A stretch of 64,000 nucleotides of DNA from Pseudomonas sp. Irchel s3b2 (GCF_900187445.1 NZ_FYEB01000022.1:1-64000), one strand, 5' to 3'; counted from the stretch's first letter, positions 34,404 through 43,683 are shown. Notes: generated by a model from the letters alone, not told the origin. Translations and numbers: made by a program.

Positions 34404-34534
34404 CCCCATGAAAACTACTGCGCTCGGCAATACAGCGTTGAAAGCAGGCTCGAAATGCTCATTGACTAAAGTCAACTCCGCTTCCTCGCCTGCTTTCGCC
34501 TTGTCTTGCCTTCGCTCGCTACGTTTTCAAGGGG
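34404..34534. repeat. 131-bp imperfect inverted repeat
   Basis: Outer arms CCCCATGAAAAC (34404-34415) and GTTTTCAAGGGG (34523-34534), then GCTCGGCAATACAGCG against CGCCTTGTCTTGCC. Inner arms AAAGCAGGC (34441-34449) and GCCTGCTTT (about 34488-34496), and TTGACT/AGTCAA at the centre. The elements pair in register, so the whole segment can fold into one long hairpin. It is not a REP of the kind found elsewhere here. Resembles, from memory, a mobile or dispersed intergenic element. Confidence 0.7.
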
Positions 34535-34671
34535 ACGGTGAGCTGGATATTTCTTTCCGGCGTGCGACCTGTAAACTCGCGAGCTTTGGCTCTGTGCTGT
34601 TGCGGCGCGGAGTATCGCATAAGTGGGCGCGTTGTTCGCCTGCTGTTTATCGACAGGCAAAAACTCTTTCA

Positions 34672-36210
34672 ATGAATCTGCTCAAATCGTTGGCCGCTGT
34701 CAGCTCTATCACGATGCTTTCCCGGGTGTTGGGGTTTGTTCGCGACACTCTTGTCGCACGTGCATTTGGTGCGGGAATGGCGACCGATGCCTTCTTTATC
34801 GCCTTCAAATTGCCCAATCTGCTGCGGCGGATCTTCGCCGAAGGGGCTTTTTCCCAGGCCTTCGTGCCAATTCTTGCCGAATACAAAAGCCAGAAGGGCG
34901 AGGAGGCGACGCGAACTTTTATCGCCTATGTCTCGGGCTTGCTGACGCTGGTGCTGGCGCTGGTCACCGCGTTGGGCATACTTGCCGCGCCTTTGGTCAT
35001 CTGGGCCACGGCACCGGGTTTTGTCACTACCCCGGAAAAATTCGAGCTGACCACCGATCTGTTGCGGGTCACTTTTCCTTATATATTGCTGATCTCCCTG
35101 TCTTCATTGGCCGGAGCGGTCCTCAACACTTGGAACCGCTTCTCGGTGCCGGCCTTCGTACCGACCCTGCTCAATGTCAGCATGATCATCTTTGCGGTGT
35201 TCCTGACGCCGTATTTCGATCCGCCGGTAATGGCGCTGGGCTGGGCCGTTCTGGTGGGCGGTCTGGCGCAGTTGCTGTTTCAGCTGCCGCACCTGAAAAA
35301 GATCGGCATGCTGGTGCTGCCGCGCCTGAATCTGCGCGATAGCGGCGTCTGGCGGGTCATGAAACAGATGCTGCCAGCGATCATCGGCGTTTCGGTAAGC
35401 CAGATTTCGCTGATCATCAACACCATATTTGCCTCGTTCCTGGTGGCGGGTTCCGTGTCCTGGATGTATTACGCCGATCGCCTGATGGAATTGCCATCCG
35501 GCGTGCTGGGTGTGGCTCTGGGCACGATTCTGCTGCCGACGCTGGCCAGGACCTATGCCAGCCAGGATCGCCACGAATACTCGCGGATCCTCGATTGGGG
35601 ACTGCGCCTGTGCTTCATGCTGGTGCTGCCGTGCGCCCTGGCGCTGGGGATTCTGGCTGAGCCGCTGACGGTTTCGCTGTTCCAGTACGGTCAGTTCAGC
35701 GCTTTCGATGCGGCCATGACTCAACGCGCATTGATTGCTTATTCCGTCGGCTTGCTGGGGATTATCGTGATCAAAGTGCTGGCGCCGGGCTTTTATGCGC
35801 AACAAAACATCCGCACGCCGGTAAAAATCGCAATTTTCACCTTGATCGTCACCCAGCTGTTCAACCTGGTCCTGATCGGTCCGCTGGCTCATGCCGGTCT
35901 GGCCTTGGCCATCAGTGCTGGCGCCTGCCTCAATGCCGGGCTGTTGTTCTATCAACTGCGCAAGCAGCAGATGTATCAGCCGCAACCGGGCTGGGCAAAG
36001 TTCGGGCTCAAATTGCTGGTGGCGGTGGCGGTGATGTCCGCGGTATTGCTGGGCGCAATGCACTTCATGCCAGCTTGGGGGGAAGGGCATATGCTGGAGC
36101 GTTTGCTGCGTCTGGGCGCATTGGTGATCGCTGGCGTGGTGGTCTACTTCGGCATGTTGCTGTTGATGGGCTTCCGTTTGCGCGACTTCAATCGCAAGGC
36201 CTTGAACTGA
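34672..36210 (+). CDS. murJ: Lipid II flippase MurJ
   Basis: A 512-residue inner-membrane protein with 14 predicted membrane segments of the MOP superfamily. It transports lipid II across the membrane for peptidoglycan synthesis. The N-terminus MNLLKSLAAVSSITMLSRVLGFVRD has the family pattern, and GAGMATDAFFIAFKLPNLLRR contains conserved basic residues near the substrate cavity. Start at ATG 34672 gives normal length; the open frame upstream is intergenic repeat. No good ribosome binding site is visible. It precedes ribF and ileS, as in PAO1 (PA4562). Confidence 0.95.
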   Translation: MNLLKSLAAVSSITMLSRVLGFVRDTLVARAFGAGMATDAFFIAFKLPNLLRRIFAEGAFSQAFVPILAEYKSQKGEEATRTFIAYVSGLLTLVLALVTALGILAAPLVIWATAPGFVTTPEKFELTTDLLRVTFPYILLISLSSLAGAVLNTWNRFSVPAFVPTLLNVSMIIFAVFLTPYFDPPVMALGWAVLVGGLAQLLFQLPHLKKIGMLVLPRLNLRDSGVWRVMKQMLPAIIGVSVSQISLIINTIFASFLVAGSVSWMYYADRLMELPSGVLGVALGTILLPTLARTYASQDRHEYSRILDWGLRLCFMLVLPCALALGILAEPLTVSLFQYGQFSAFDAAMTQRALIAYSVGLLGIIVIKVLAPGFYAQQNIRTPVKIAIFTLIVTQLFNLVLIGPLAHAGLALAISAGACLNAGLLFYQLRKQQMYQPQPGWAKFGLKLLVAVAVMSAVLLGAMHFMPAWGEGHMLERLLRLGALVIAGVVVYFGMLLLMGFRLRDFNRKALN

Positions 36211-36339
36211 GGCTTTTGTCTCGATAAACACGGGCGGGCCGGCGGTTTTGTCGGCTCGATCACTTTGGGTTACGGTGTTGCCTGTCGTCGGCCGCCGGGT
36301 GTGGTTATAATCGACCACTTTATGAGCAAGAAGCGCGTT

Positions 36340-37290
36340 ATGCAGCTGGTTCGAGGCCTCCACAACCTGCGCCCCCAGCATCGGGGCTGTGTCGCCACTA
36401 TTGGCAACTTTGACGGTGTTCACCGTGGTCACCAGGCTATCCTGGCCCGGCTGCGTGAGCGTGCGCTCGAGTTGGGTGTACCCAGCTGCGTGGTGATTTT
36501 TGAGCCGCAGCCGCGAGAGTTCTTCGCCCCGGACACCGCCCCGGCCCGTCTGGCCCGCCTGCGGGACAAGCTGCAGTTGCTGGCCGAACAAGGTGTCGAC
36601 CGGGTGCTGTGCCTGGCGTTCAATCAGCGCCTGAGCAAACTCAGCGCCAGCGAATTCGTCGATACTATTCTGGTGGACGGCCTCGGCGTGCAGCATCTGG
36701 AAGTCGGTGACGATTTCCGTTTCGGCTGCGACCGGCTAGGGGATTTCGATTTCCTGCAACAGGCCGGCGTCCTTCAGGGGTTTACCGTCGAAGCGGCGCA
36801 AACCGTCGAGCTGGATGGCATTCGTGTCAGCAGCACCCAGGTGCGTAATGCCCTGGCCGCTGCCGATTTTGCCTTGGCCGAGCGGCTGCTCGGTCATCCG
36901 TACCGGATTGCCGGGCGGGTGCTGCACGGCCAGAAGCTGGCGCGCCAGTTGGGTACGCCCACGGCCAACGTGCAGCTCAAGCGTCGTCGTGTGCCGCTGA
37001 GCGGGGTTTACCTGGTCAACGTCGACATCGACGGCAAGACCTGGCCAGGCGTCGCCAATATCGGCGTGCGGCCAACGGTCGAAGGGGATGGCAAAGCCCA
37101 CCTCGAAGTACACCTTTTAGATTTTGCCGGCGATCTGTATGACCGGCGTTTGACGGTGGTTTTCCACCACAAGCTGCGTGAAGAGCAGCGTTTCGCCTCT
37201 CTGGAGGCGCTTAAGACGGCGATCAATGCGGATGTCGCCGCCGCCCGTGCCCTGTCGCACCTAGCGCCAATCGCTAATGAAGAGCCTTAA
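36340..37290 (+). CDS. ribF: Riboflavin kinase/FAD synthetase
   Basis: A 316-residue bifunctional enzyme that phosphorylates riboflavin to FMN and adenylates it to FAD. The N-terminal nucleotidyltransferase has IGNFDGVHRGHQ, and ISSTQVR-like VSSTQVRNAL (about residue 165); the C-terminal kinase has GTPTANV and PLSGVYLVNVD, and a final GGRR-like segment. Start ATG 36340 chosen as the start matching the family; an upstream in-frame start at 36265 has no site. It directly abuts ileS (stop TAA then ATG), showing tight coupling. Confidence 0.95.
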   Translation: MQLVRGLHNLRPQHRGCVATIGNFDGVHRGHQAILARLRERALELGVPSCVVIFEPQPREFFAPDTAPARLARLRDKLQLLAEQGVDRVLCLAFNQRLSKLSASEFVDTILVDGLGVQHLEVGDDFRFGCDRLGDFDFLQQAGVLQGFTVEAAQTVELDGIRVSSTQVRNALAAADFALAERLLGHPYRIAGRVLHGQKLARQLGTPTANVQLKRRRVPLSGVYLVNVDIDGKTWPGVANIGVRPTVEGDGKAHLEVHLLDFAGDLYDRRLTVVFHHKLREEQRFASLEALKTAINADVAAARALSHLAPIANEEP

Positions 37291-40122
37291 ATGACCGACT
37301 ATAAAGCCACGCTAAACCTTCCGGACACCGCCTTCCCAATGAAGGCCGGCCTGCCTCAGCGCGAACCGCAGATTCTGCAGCGCTGGGACAGCATTGGCCT
37401 GTACGGTAAGTTGCGCGAGATTGGCAAGGATCGTCCGAAGTTCGTGCTTCACGACGGTCCTCCGTACGCCAACGGCACGATTCACATCGGTCATGCACTG
37501 AACAAGATTCTCAAGGACATGATCATCCGCTCGAAAACCCTGTCGGGTTTCGACGCGCCTTATGTGCCGGGCTGGGACTGCCACGGTCTGCCGATCGAGC
37601 ACAAAGTCGAAGTGACCCACGGCAAGAACCTGGGCGCGGACAAAACCCGCGAACTGTGCCGTGCCTACGCCACCGAGCAAATCGAAGGCCAGAAGTCCGA
37701 ATTCATTCGTCTGGGCGTGTTGGGCGACTTCGCCAACCCGTACAAGACCATGGACTTCAAAAACGAGGCCGGTGAAATCCGTGCCCTGGCGGAAATCGTC
37801 AAGGGTGGCTTCGTGTTCAAAGGCCTGAAGCCTGTGAACTGGTGCTTTGACTGCGGTTCGGCCCTGGCTGAAGCGGAAGTCGAGTACGAGAACAAAAAAT
37901 CCGCGACCATCGACGTGGCGTTCCCGATCGCCGACGAAGCCAAGCTGGCCACCGCGTTCGGTCTGCCATCGCTGGGCAAACCCGCCTCGATCGTGATCTG
38001 GACTACCACCCCGTGGACCATCCCGGCCAACCAGGCGCTGAACGTTCACCCAGAGTTCAACTACGCCCTGGTCGACGTCGGCGACAAACTGCTGGTGCTG
38101 GCTGAAGAGCTGGTCGAGTCGTGCCTGGAGCGTTACTCGCTTCAGGGTTCGGTAATCGCCACTGCCACCGGTTCGGCGCTGGAACTGATCAACTTCCGCC
38201 ACCCGTTCTACGATCGTCTGTCGCCGGTTTACCTGGCCGACTACGTCGAACTGGGCGCCGGTACCGGCGTGGTTCACTCCGCCCCGGCTTACGGCGTGGA
38301 CGACTTCGTGACCTGCAAGAAATATGGCATGGTCAACGATGACATCCTCAACCCGGTGCAAAGCAACGGCGTCTACGCGACATCGCTGGAGTTCTTCGGC
38401 GGCCAGTTCATCTGGAAAGCCAACCCGGCTATCGTCGACAAGCTGACCGAAGTCGGCGCGCTGCTGCATACCACCATCATCGAACACAGCTACATGCACT
38501 GCTGGCGTCACAAGACCCCGCTGATCTACCGCGCCACCGCGCAGTGGTTCATCGGCATGGACAAAGAGCCTGCGACCGGCGAAACCCTGCGCAAGCGGGC
38601 GATCAAAGCCATTGAAGACACGAAGTTCGTTCCGGTCTGGGGCCAGGCGCGTCTGCACTCGATGATCGCCAACCGTCCTGACTGGTGCATCTCCCGTCAG
38701 CGTAACTGGGGCGTGCCGATCCCGTTTTTCCTGAACAAGGAAAGCGGCGAACTGCACCCACGCACCGTCGAGCTGATGGAAATCGTCGCCCAGCGCGTCG
38801 AAGTCGAAGGCATCGAAGCCTGGTTCAAGATGGACGCCGCCGAGTTGCTCGGTGAAGAAGCGCCGCTGTATGACAAGATCAGCGACACCCTGGACGTCTG
38901 GTTCGACTCGGGCACCACGCACTGGCACGTCCTGCGCGGTTCGCACTCGATGGGCCACGAGACCGGTCCACGCGCCGACCTGTATCTGGAAGGCTCGGAC
39001 CAACACCGCGGCTGGTTCCATTCGTCGTTGCTGACTGGTTGCGCCATCGACGACCACGCCCCGTACCGCGAGCTGCTGACCCACGGTTTCACCGTCGACG
39101 AATCCGGTCGCAAAATGTCCAAGTCTTTGGGCAACGTGATCGCACCGCAGAAGGTCAATGACACCTTGGGCGCCGATATCATGCGTCTGTGGGTCGCATC
39201 TACCGATTACTCCGGTGAAATGGCGGTTTCCGAGCAGATCCTGCAACGCAGTGCGGACGCCTACCGGCGTATCCGTAACACTGCGCGCTTCCTGCTTTCC
39301 AACCTGACCGGTTTCAACCCGGCCACCGACCTCCTGCCGGCCGAAGAAATGCTGGCGCTGGACCGTTGGGCCGTGGATCGCACCCTGCTGCTGCAACGTG
39401 AGCTGCAAGAGCACTACGGCGAATACCGCTTCTGGAACGTCTACTCCAAGATCCACAACTTCTGCGTGCAGGAGCTGGGCGGTTTCTACCTCGACATCAT
39501 CAAGGACCGTCAGTACACCACTGGCGCCAACAGCAAGGCCCGTCGTTCGGCGCAAACCGCGCTGTACCACATCAGCGAAGCGCTGGTGCGCTGGATCGCG
39601 CCGATCCTGGCATTTACCGCCGACGAGCTGTGGCAGTACCTGCCGGGCGAGCGTAACGAGTCCGTGATGCTCAACACCTGGTACGAAGGCCTGACCGAAT
39701 TGCCGGAAGGTTTCGAACTGGACCGCGCCTACTGGGAGCGGATCATGGCGGTGAAGGTGGCGGTCAACAAGGAAATGGAAATCCAGCGTGCGGCGAAGGC
39801 CGTCGGTGGCAACCTGCAAGCCGAAGTGACGCTGTTCGCCGAAGACGCGCTGAGCGCCGACCTGGCCAGGCTGAGCAACGAACTGCGCTTCGTGTTGATT
39901 ACCTCGACCGCCACCGTTGCACCGTTCGTGCAGGCTCCGGCCGACGCGGTGGTCACCGAAGTCGGTGGCCTGAAACTCAAAGTGGTCAAATCGAGCCATG
40001 CCAAGTGCGCCCGTTGCTGGCACTGCCGTGAAGACGTCGGCGTGAACCCGGAGCATCCGGAAATCTGCGGTCGTTGCGTCGACAACATCAGCGGCGCTGG
40101 TGAGGTTCGTCACTATGCCTAA
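37291..40122 (+). CDS. ileS: Isoleucyl-tRNA synthetase
   Basis: A 943-residue class I synthetase. Motifs in order: HIGHAL (about residue 67), the editing domain CP1 with the TTPWTIP segment (WTTTPWTIPANQAL), and KMSKSLGN (about residue 610). A C-terminal zinc site has CARCW, then CGRC. It attaches isoleucine to its tRNA and edits valine. The length matches the bacterial enzyme and none of the key residues is missing. It starts at 37291, immediately after the ribF stop, and overlaps lspA by 8 bases. Confidence 0.97.
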   Translation: MTDYKATLNLPDTAFPMKAGLPQREPQILQRWDSIGLYGKLREIGKDRPKFVLHDGPPYANGTIHIGHALNKILKDMIIRSKTLSGFDAPYVPGWDCHGLPIEHKVEVTHGKNLGADKTRELCRAYATEQIEGQKSEFIRLGVLGDFANPYKTMDFKNEAGEIRALAEIVKGGFVFKGLKPVNWCFDCGSALAEAEVEYENKKSATIDVAFPIADEAKLATAFGLPSLGKPASIVIWTTTPWTIPANQALNVHPEFNYALVDVGDKLLVLAEELVESCLERYSLQGSVIATATGSALELINFRHPFYDRLSPVYLADYVELGAGTGVVHSAPAYGVDDFVTCKKYGMVNDDILNPVQSNGVYATSLEFFGGQFIWKANPAIVDKLTEVGALLHTTIIEHSYMHCWRHKTPLIYRATAQWFIGMDKEPATGETLRKRAIKAIEDTKFVPVWGQARLHSMIANRPDWCISRQRNWGVPIPFFLNKESGELHPRTVELMEIVAQRVEVEGIEAWFKMDAAELLGEEAPLYDKISDTLDVWFDSGTTHWHVLRGSHSMGHETGPRADLYLEGSDQHRGWFHSSLLTGCAIDDHAPYRELLTHGFTVDESGRKMSKSLGNVIAPQKVNDTLGADIMRLWVASTDYSGEMAVSEQILQRSADAYRRIRNTARFLLSNLTGFNPATDLLPAEEMLALDRWAVDRTLLLQRELQEHYGEYRFWNVYSKIHNFCVQELGGFYLDIIKDRQYTTGANSKARRSAQTALYHISEALVRWIAPILAFTADELWQYLPGERNESVMLNTWYEGLTELPEGFELDRAYWERIMAVKVAVNKEMEIQRAAKAVGGNLQAEVTLFAEDALSADLARLSNELRFVLITSTATVAPFVQAPADAVVTEVGGLKLKVVKSSHAKCARCWHCREDVGVNPEHPEICGRCVDNISGAGEVRHYA

Positions 40123-40627
40123 CGCCGTTGGCCGTTTCGGACGACTGAGCTGGCTCTGGTTGAGTTTGCTGGTCCTGGTCATCGACCAGGCCAGCAAGTT
40201 CTACTTCGAAGGCTCGCTGAGCATGTACCAGCAAATCGTGGTGATTCCCGATTACTTCAGCTGGACCCTGGCCTACAACACCGGCGCGGCGTTCAGTTTC
40301 CTGGCGGACAGCTCGGGCTGGCAGCGCTGGCTGTTCGCTCTGATCGCGGTGGTGGTCAGTGCGGTGCTGGTGGTCTGGCTCAAGCGCCTGGGGCGCAACG
40401 AAACCTGGCTGGCAGTCGCCTTGGCGCTGGTGCTGGGTGGCGCGCTGGGTAACCTGTACGACCGCATTGCCCTGGGCCATGTGATCGATTTCATTCTGGT
40501 GCATTGGCAGAACCGCTGGTATTTCCCGGCGTTCAACTTTGCCGACAGCGCAATTTCTGTCGGTGCTGTGATGCTTGCACTGGATATGTTCAAAAGTAAA
40601 AAGACCGGAGAAACCGTTCATGACTGA
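40115..40627 (+). CDS. lspA: Lipoprotein signal peptidase
   Basis: A 170-residue inner-membrane aspartic protease that cleaves prolipoproteins after lipid attachment. Four membrane segments are seen with the conserved residues in NTGAAFSFLA, GNLYDR (Asp) and FNFADSAI (Asp). The ATG at 40115 overlaps the ileS stop; it is part of the operon ribF-ileS-lspA-fkpB. Length is typical. Confidence 0.95.
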   Translation: MPNAVGRFGRLSWLWLSLLVLVIDQASKFYFEGSLSMYQQIVVIPDYFSWTLAYNTGAAFSFLADSSGWQRWLFALIAVVVSAVLVVWLKRLGRNETWLAVALALVLGGALGNLYDRIALGHVIDFILVHWQNRWYFPAFNFADSAISVGAVMLALDMFKSKKTGETVHD

Positions 40628-41072
40628 ACAGGTATTGGCTGAGCAACGCATCGGCCAGAACACGGAAGTCACCTTGCACTTTGCATTGCGTCTGGAGAAC
40701 GGCGACACCGTCGACAGCACCTTCGACAAAGCCCCGGCGACCTTCAAGGTTGGCGACGGCAGCCTGTTGCCAGGTTTCGAAGCAGCGCTGTTCGGCTTTA
40801 AGGCCGGCGACAAACGCACCCTGACCATCGAGCCGGAAAACGCCTTTGGTCAGCCGAACCCGCAAAACGTGCAGATCATCCCGCGCTCGCAGTTCAAGGA
40901 TATGGAACTGTCGCCTGGCTTGCTGGTGATCTTCAACGATGCGGCCAATACTGAGCTGCCCGGCGTGGTGAAAGAATTCGATGACGCCCAGGTGACCATC
41001 GACTTCAACCATCCGCTGGCCGGTAAAACCTTGACCTTTGACGTCGAGATCTTCAACGTCAAAGCGCTGTAA
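40620..41072 (+). CDS. fkpB: FKBP-type peptidyl-prolyl isomerase (SlpA/FkpB)
   Basis: A 150-residue FKBP of the SlyD/SlpA type with an inserted-flap region. Features: VTLHFALRLENGDTVDSTFDKAP, GDGSLLPGFEAALFG, and EPENAFGQPNPQNVQIIPRSQF; ends TLTFDVEIFNVKAL. ATG 40620 overlaps the lspA stop by 8 bases. The location between lspA and ispH is typical of proteobacteria. Its role is folding assistance; no histidine-rich metal tail is present, in contrast to SlyD. Confidence 0.94.
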   Translation: MTEQVLAEQRIGQNTEVTLHFALRLENGDTVDSTFDKAPATFKVGDGSLLPGFEAALFGFKAGDKRTLTIEPENAFGQPNPQNVQIIPRSQFKDMELSPGLLVIFNDAANTELPGVVKEFDDAQVTIDFNHPLAGKTLTFDVEIFNVKAL

Positions 41073-41091
41073 CTGACCGAATACGGTCACC

Positions 41092-41121
41092 TGTAGGAGC
41101 AGAGCAAGCTCTGCTCCTACA
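41092..41121. repeat. Short palindrome between fkpB and ispH
   Basis: TGTAGGAGCAGAG (41092) pairs with CTCTGCTCCTACA (to 41121) around a short AAGC-like centre. It is a single-hairpin REP relative. Confidence 0.85.
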
Positions 41122-41159
41122 GTGTTCTAACTTCTTGCGCGCAAGACACGAGGCACAGC

Positions 41160-42107
41160 ATGCAAATCAAACTCGCCAACCCCCGTGGCTTCTGCGCCGG
41201 TGTGGACCGGGCGATCGAAATCGTCAACCGCGCCCTGGAAGTCTTCGGGCCGCCGATCTACGTGCGCCACGAAGTGGTCCACAATAAATTCGTCGTCGAA
41301 GACCTGCGCGCCCGTGGGGCGATCTTCGTCGAAGAGCTGGATCAGGTGCCGGATGACGTGATCGTGATCTTCAGTGCCCATGGCGTCTCCCAGGCCGTGC
41401 GTACCGAAGCCGCAGGCCGTGGCCTGAAGGTGTTCGACGCGACCTGCCCGCTGGTGACTAAAGTACACATCGAAGTTGCGCGCTACAGCCGCGACGGCCG
41501 TGAGTGCATCCTCATCGGCCATGCCGGCCACCCGGAAGTCGAAGGCACCATGGGCCAGTACGATGGCAGTAATGGTGGCGCGATTTATCTGGTCGAGGAT
41601 GAGAAAGACGTCGCCGCGTTGCAGGTGATCAACCCTGAAAGACTGGCCTTCGTCACCCAGACCACCCTGTCCATGGACGATACCAGTCGTGTGATCGACG
41701 CCTTGCGTACCCGATTCCCGGCGATCGGCGGTCCGCGCAAGGACGATATCTGCTACGCCACGCAAAACCGTCAGGACGCCGTCAAGCAACTGGCCGACGA
41801 ATGTGACGTGGTGCTGGTGGTTGGTAGCCCGAACAGCTCCAACTCCAATCGTCTGCGTGAACTGGCCGAACGCATGGCCACCCCGGCCTATCTGATCGAC
41901 GGCGCCGAAGACCTGCAAAAGAGCTGGTTCGACGGTGTCGAGCGGATTGGCATCACCGCCGGTGCGTCCGCTCCGGAAGTGCTGGTGCGTGGCGTGATCC
42001 AGCAATTGCAGGCCTGGGGTGCCACAGGGGCTGATGAGTTGGACGGACGCGAGGAAAACATCACGTTCTCCATGCCTAAAGAGCTGCGCGTGCGTTCCGT
42101 GCTTTAA
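41160..42107 (+). CDS. ispH: 4-hydroxy-3-methylbut-2-enyl diphosphate reductase
   Basis: A 315-residue iron-sulfur enzyme that makes IPP and DMAPP in the final MEP-pathway step. The cluster cysteines are in RGFCAGVDRAI, DATCPLVTKVH and DDICYATQNRQ. Conserved SHRH region motifs are also present. The start ATG at 41160 is separated from fkpB by the short palindrome. Its end overlaps the convergent fimT gene by 32 bases. Confidence 0.96.
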   Translation: MQIKLANPRGFCAGVDRAIEIVNRALEVFGPPIYVRHEVVHNKFVVEDLRARGAIFVEELDQVPDDVIVIFSAHGVSQAVRTEAAGRGLKVFDATCPLVTKVHIEVARYSRDGRECILIGHAGHPEVEGTMGQYDGSNGGAIYLVEDEKDVAALQVINPERLAFVTQTTLSMDDTSRVIDALRTRFPAIGGPRKDDICYATQNRQDAVKQLADECDVVLVVGSPNSSNSNRLRELAERMATPAYLIDGAEDLQKSWFDGVERIGITAGASAPEVLVRGVIQQLQAWGATGADELDGREENITFSMPKELRVRSVL

Positions 42108-42633
42108 CTTTTTTCGCCTTTCGACACAGCGCCTGCTCGGCCTTTTCGCTGCTCAGGCGCACTCGGCCACTTCGTGCCAGTACAACCTGGAGGTGGCTGA
42201 CTGGCTCACGAGCCGCGCAAATGTGCAGTCTCCCTACCTGAAATGTCCCCTCAGACAGCAGCGGTTCCCCCAGATTGCTGAACCGCACAAAACGTCTGAC
42301 CCACCAATTACCGACAATCGGCGTCCGAGCATCACTCGCACTCTCCACCAGCAGCGGATTGCTGCTGTCTTCCGGCCCTTTGCCGCTGATGTCCAGAATG
42401 ATCCGCCAGCCCTGGCTCCAATCGCCGTTGATACCATGAATGACCACACTCTGGTTGCGGGTGATGGCCAGGGTTCTGGCATGCCGGATCCCGCCGATCA
42501 GCGACTCGGCTGCCTGTTGCCGATGGTTCGATTCGGTGAGCGTGGCAAACGCCGGACTGACCAGCGACAGAACAATTGCGCCAATCGCCAGTCCCATAAG
42601 CAGTTCGACCAGACTGAAACCCTGTTGCGGCAT
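42076..42633 (-). CDS. fimT: Type IV minor pilin FimT (GspH-like)
   Basis: A 185-residue prepilin. Cleavage site is QQG-FSLVELL, then a hydrophobic helix to about residue 30 and a GspH-like C-terminal domain with WSQGWRIILDISG. Expected to be processed by PilD and placed at pilus initiation; a FimT relative in other species binds DNA for uptake. Start at ATG 42633 is set by GGAGGG 7 bases upstream; other ATGs lie further up at 42639 and 42648. The gene is on the minus strand, opposite the other minor pilins and convergent with ispH. Confidence 0.87.
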   Translation of the reverse strand: MPQQGFSLVELLMGLAIGAIVLSLVSPAFATLTESNHRQQAAESLIGGIRHARTLAITRNQSVVIHGINGDWSQGWRIILDISGKGPEDSSNPLLVESASDARTPIVGNWWVRRFVRFSNLGEPLLSEGTFQVGRLHICAAREPVSHLQVVLARSGRVRLSSEKAEQALCRKAKKVKARNARAAL

Positions 42634-42660
42634 TAGCATTCCCTCCATGGAATGTGCGAT

Positions 42661-42681
42661 GCGGCGCAATCCGTGCGCCGC
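42661..42681. other. Hairpin in the fimT-fimU intergenic region
   Basis: Exact inverted repeat GCGGCGCA (42661-42668) and TGCGCCGC (42674-42681) in the 130-base divergent promoter region. It may be a regulator site or simple hairpin. Confidence 0.45.
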
Positions 42682-42763
42682 TCGCGGCAAATCAACCGAC
42701 GGGGGCCGGTCGAATGTTCTAGCGTGTAGAAGCAGGTATAGCCGACGGCAACGGAGCGCACCG

Positions 42764-43237
42764 ATGGATCATCGTACAAAAGGTTTCACGCTGATCGAGC
42801 TGCTGATCACGCTCGCCGTGTTTCTGATCCTGATCAGCCTGGCCGTTCCCGCGTTTACGCGCTCAGTGCAAAGCACCAAGGCCGATACCGAGATCGGGGA
42901 CCTGCAACGCGCGCTCAATTACGCGCGGCTTGAGGCGATCGACCGGGGCATTACCACCCGGGTTCGCCCGACAGCAGGCGGGAGTGTCTGGACCGGCGAT
43001 CTGACCGTTTATGACGGTACCGGCAACCCGGCCAATGTATTGCGGGTTGTTCCAGCGATGAGCAGTGGTGCAACTCTGACGCTAACCTCAGGAGTGACTG
43101 CGATTGATTTCAACAATCTGGGCGGTTTGTCGGCGCCGTCCACGGCCGTTGTGATCAGTTATGTACTGGGGGCACAGAGCAGGACGCTGAATGTGTGTTT
43201 GAACGGACGAATTCAATTGGGTGGAAGTTGCGGATGA
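42764..43237 (+). CDS. fimU: Type IV minor pilin FimU
   Basis: A 157-residue prepilin with TKG-FTLIELLITLAVFLILISLAVP and glutamate at position 5 of the mature protein. It has a C-terminal GspH-like domain with one late cysteine pair region (NVCLNGRIQLGGSCG). FimU joins PilV, PilW, PilX and PilE in the tip complex that starts pilus assembly. Start at ATG 42764 follows GGAG by about 8 bases. The stop overlaps pilV as ATGA. Confidence 0.9.
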   Translation: MDHRTKGFTLIELLITLAVFLILISLAVPAFTRSVQSTKADTEIGDLQRALNYARLEAIDRGITTRVRPTAGGSVWTGDLTVYDGTGNPANVLRVVPAMSSGATLTLTSGVTAIDFNNLGGLSAPSTAVVISYVLGAQSRTLNVCLNGRIQLGGSCG

Positions 43238-43683
43238 GAGGTTGGAGCAAGCGCGCACAGGAGGGCATGACGCTGATCGAGGTACTGGTCGCGTTGTTGG
43301 TTCTGGCCGTGGGATTGTTGGGCGCCGCAGCGATTCAGCTCAATGCGCTGAAGTACACCGACAGCTCGCGGATGACCAGTCAGGCGAGTTTTATCGCCTA
43401 CGACATGATGGACCGCATTCGTGCCAACTCCGGCGCCGATTACACCGTTACGCCACCGACCTCGGGCAATTTGGGCGTGGCCCGGGATCAGGATCTGTAC
43501 GACTTCACCCGCAATATTGTCAGTTTCGGCGGTGCCACGGCGACCGGCAGCATCACCCGCAACCAGCGGGTGTACACCATCACCATTACCTGGGATGACT
43601 CGCGGGCCGCCAATACCGCCGACTCACGCCGCAGTTTTGTCCTCACCAGTCGCGCCACCGTTGATCCGGCGACGACACCATGA
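43234..43683 (+). CDS. pilV: Type IV minor pilin PilV
   Basis: A 149-residue prepilin with the cleavage site EG-MTLIEVLVALLVLAVGLLG and a short C-terminal globular part. The residue after the cut is methionine, as in several PilV proteins. The ATG lies in an ATGA overlap with fimU and its own stop overlaps pilW, so the cluster is translationally coupled. Confidence 0.9.
   Translation: MRGWSKRAQEGMTLIEVLVALLVLAVGLLGAAAIQLNALKYTDSSRMTSQASFIAYDMMDRIRANSGADYTVTPPTSGNLGVARDQDLYDFTRNIVSFGGATATGSITRNQRVYTITITWDDSRAANTADSRRSFVLTSRATVDPATTP

Larger units (their letters stand above)
34285..34671. other. 387-base intergenic region rpsT-murJ
   Basis: No gene here. It holds the rpsT promoter on the minus strand and the inverted-repeat element at 34404-34534. 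The segment 34535-34671 is the murJ upstream region, for which I see no strong promoter. An open frame (GTG at 34390) fused to murJ runs through the repeat and is not a real coding extension. Confidence 0.6.

Noticed and set aside
34390..34671. 94-codon extension of murJ
   Set aside because: It runs through the inverted repeat element and is absent from the MurJ family.
37312..40197. 961-codon open frame antisense to ileS
   Set aside because: Shadow of a clearly identified gene; no ribosome binding site or family match, and composition is atypical.
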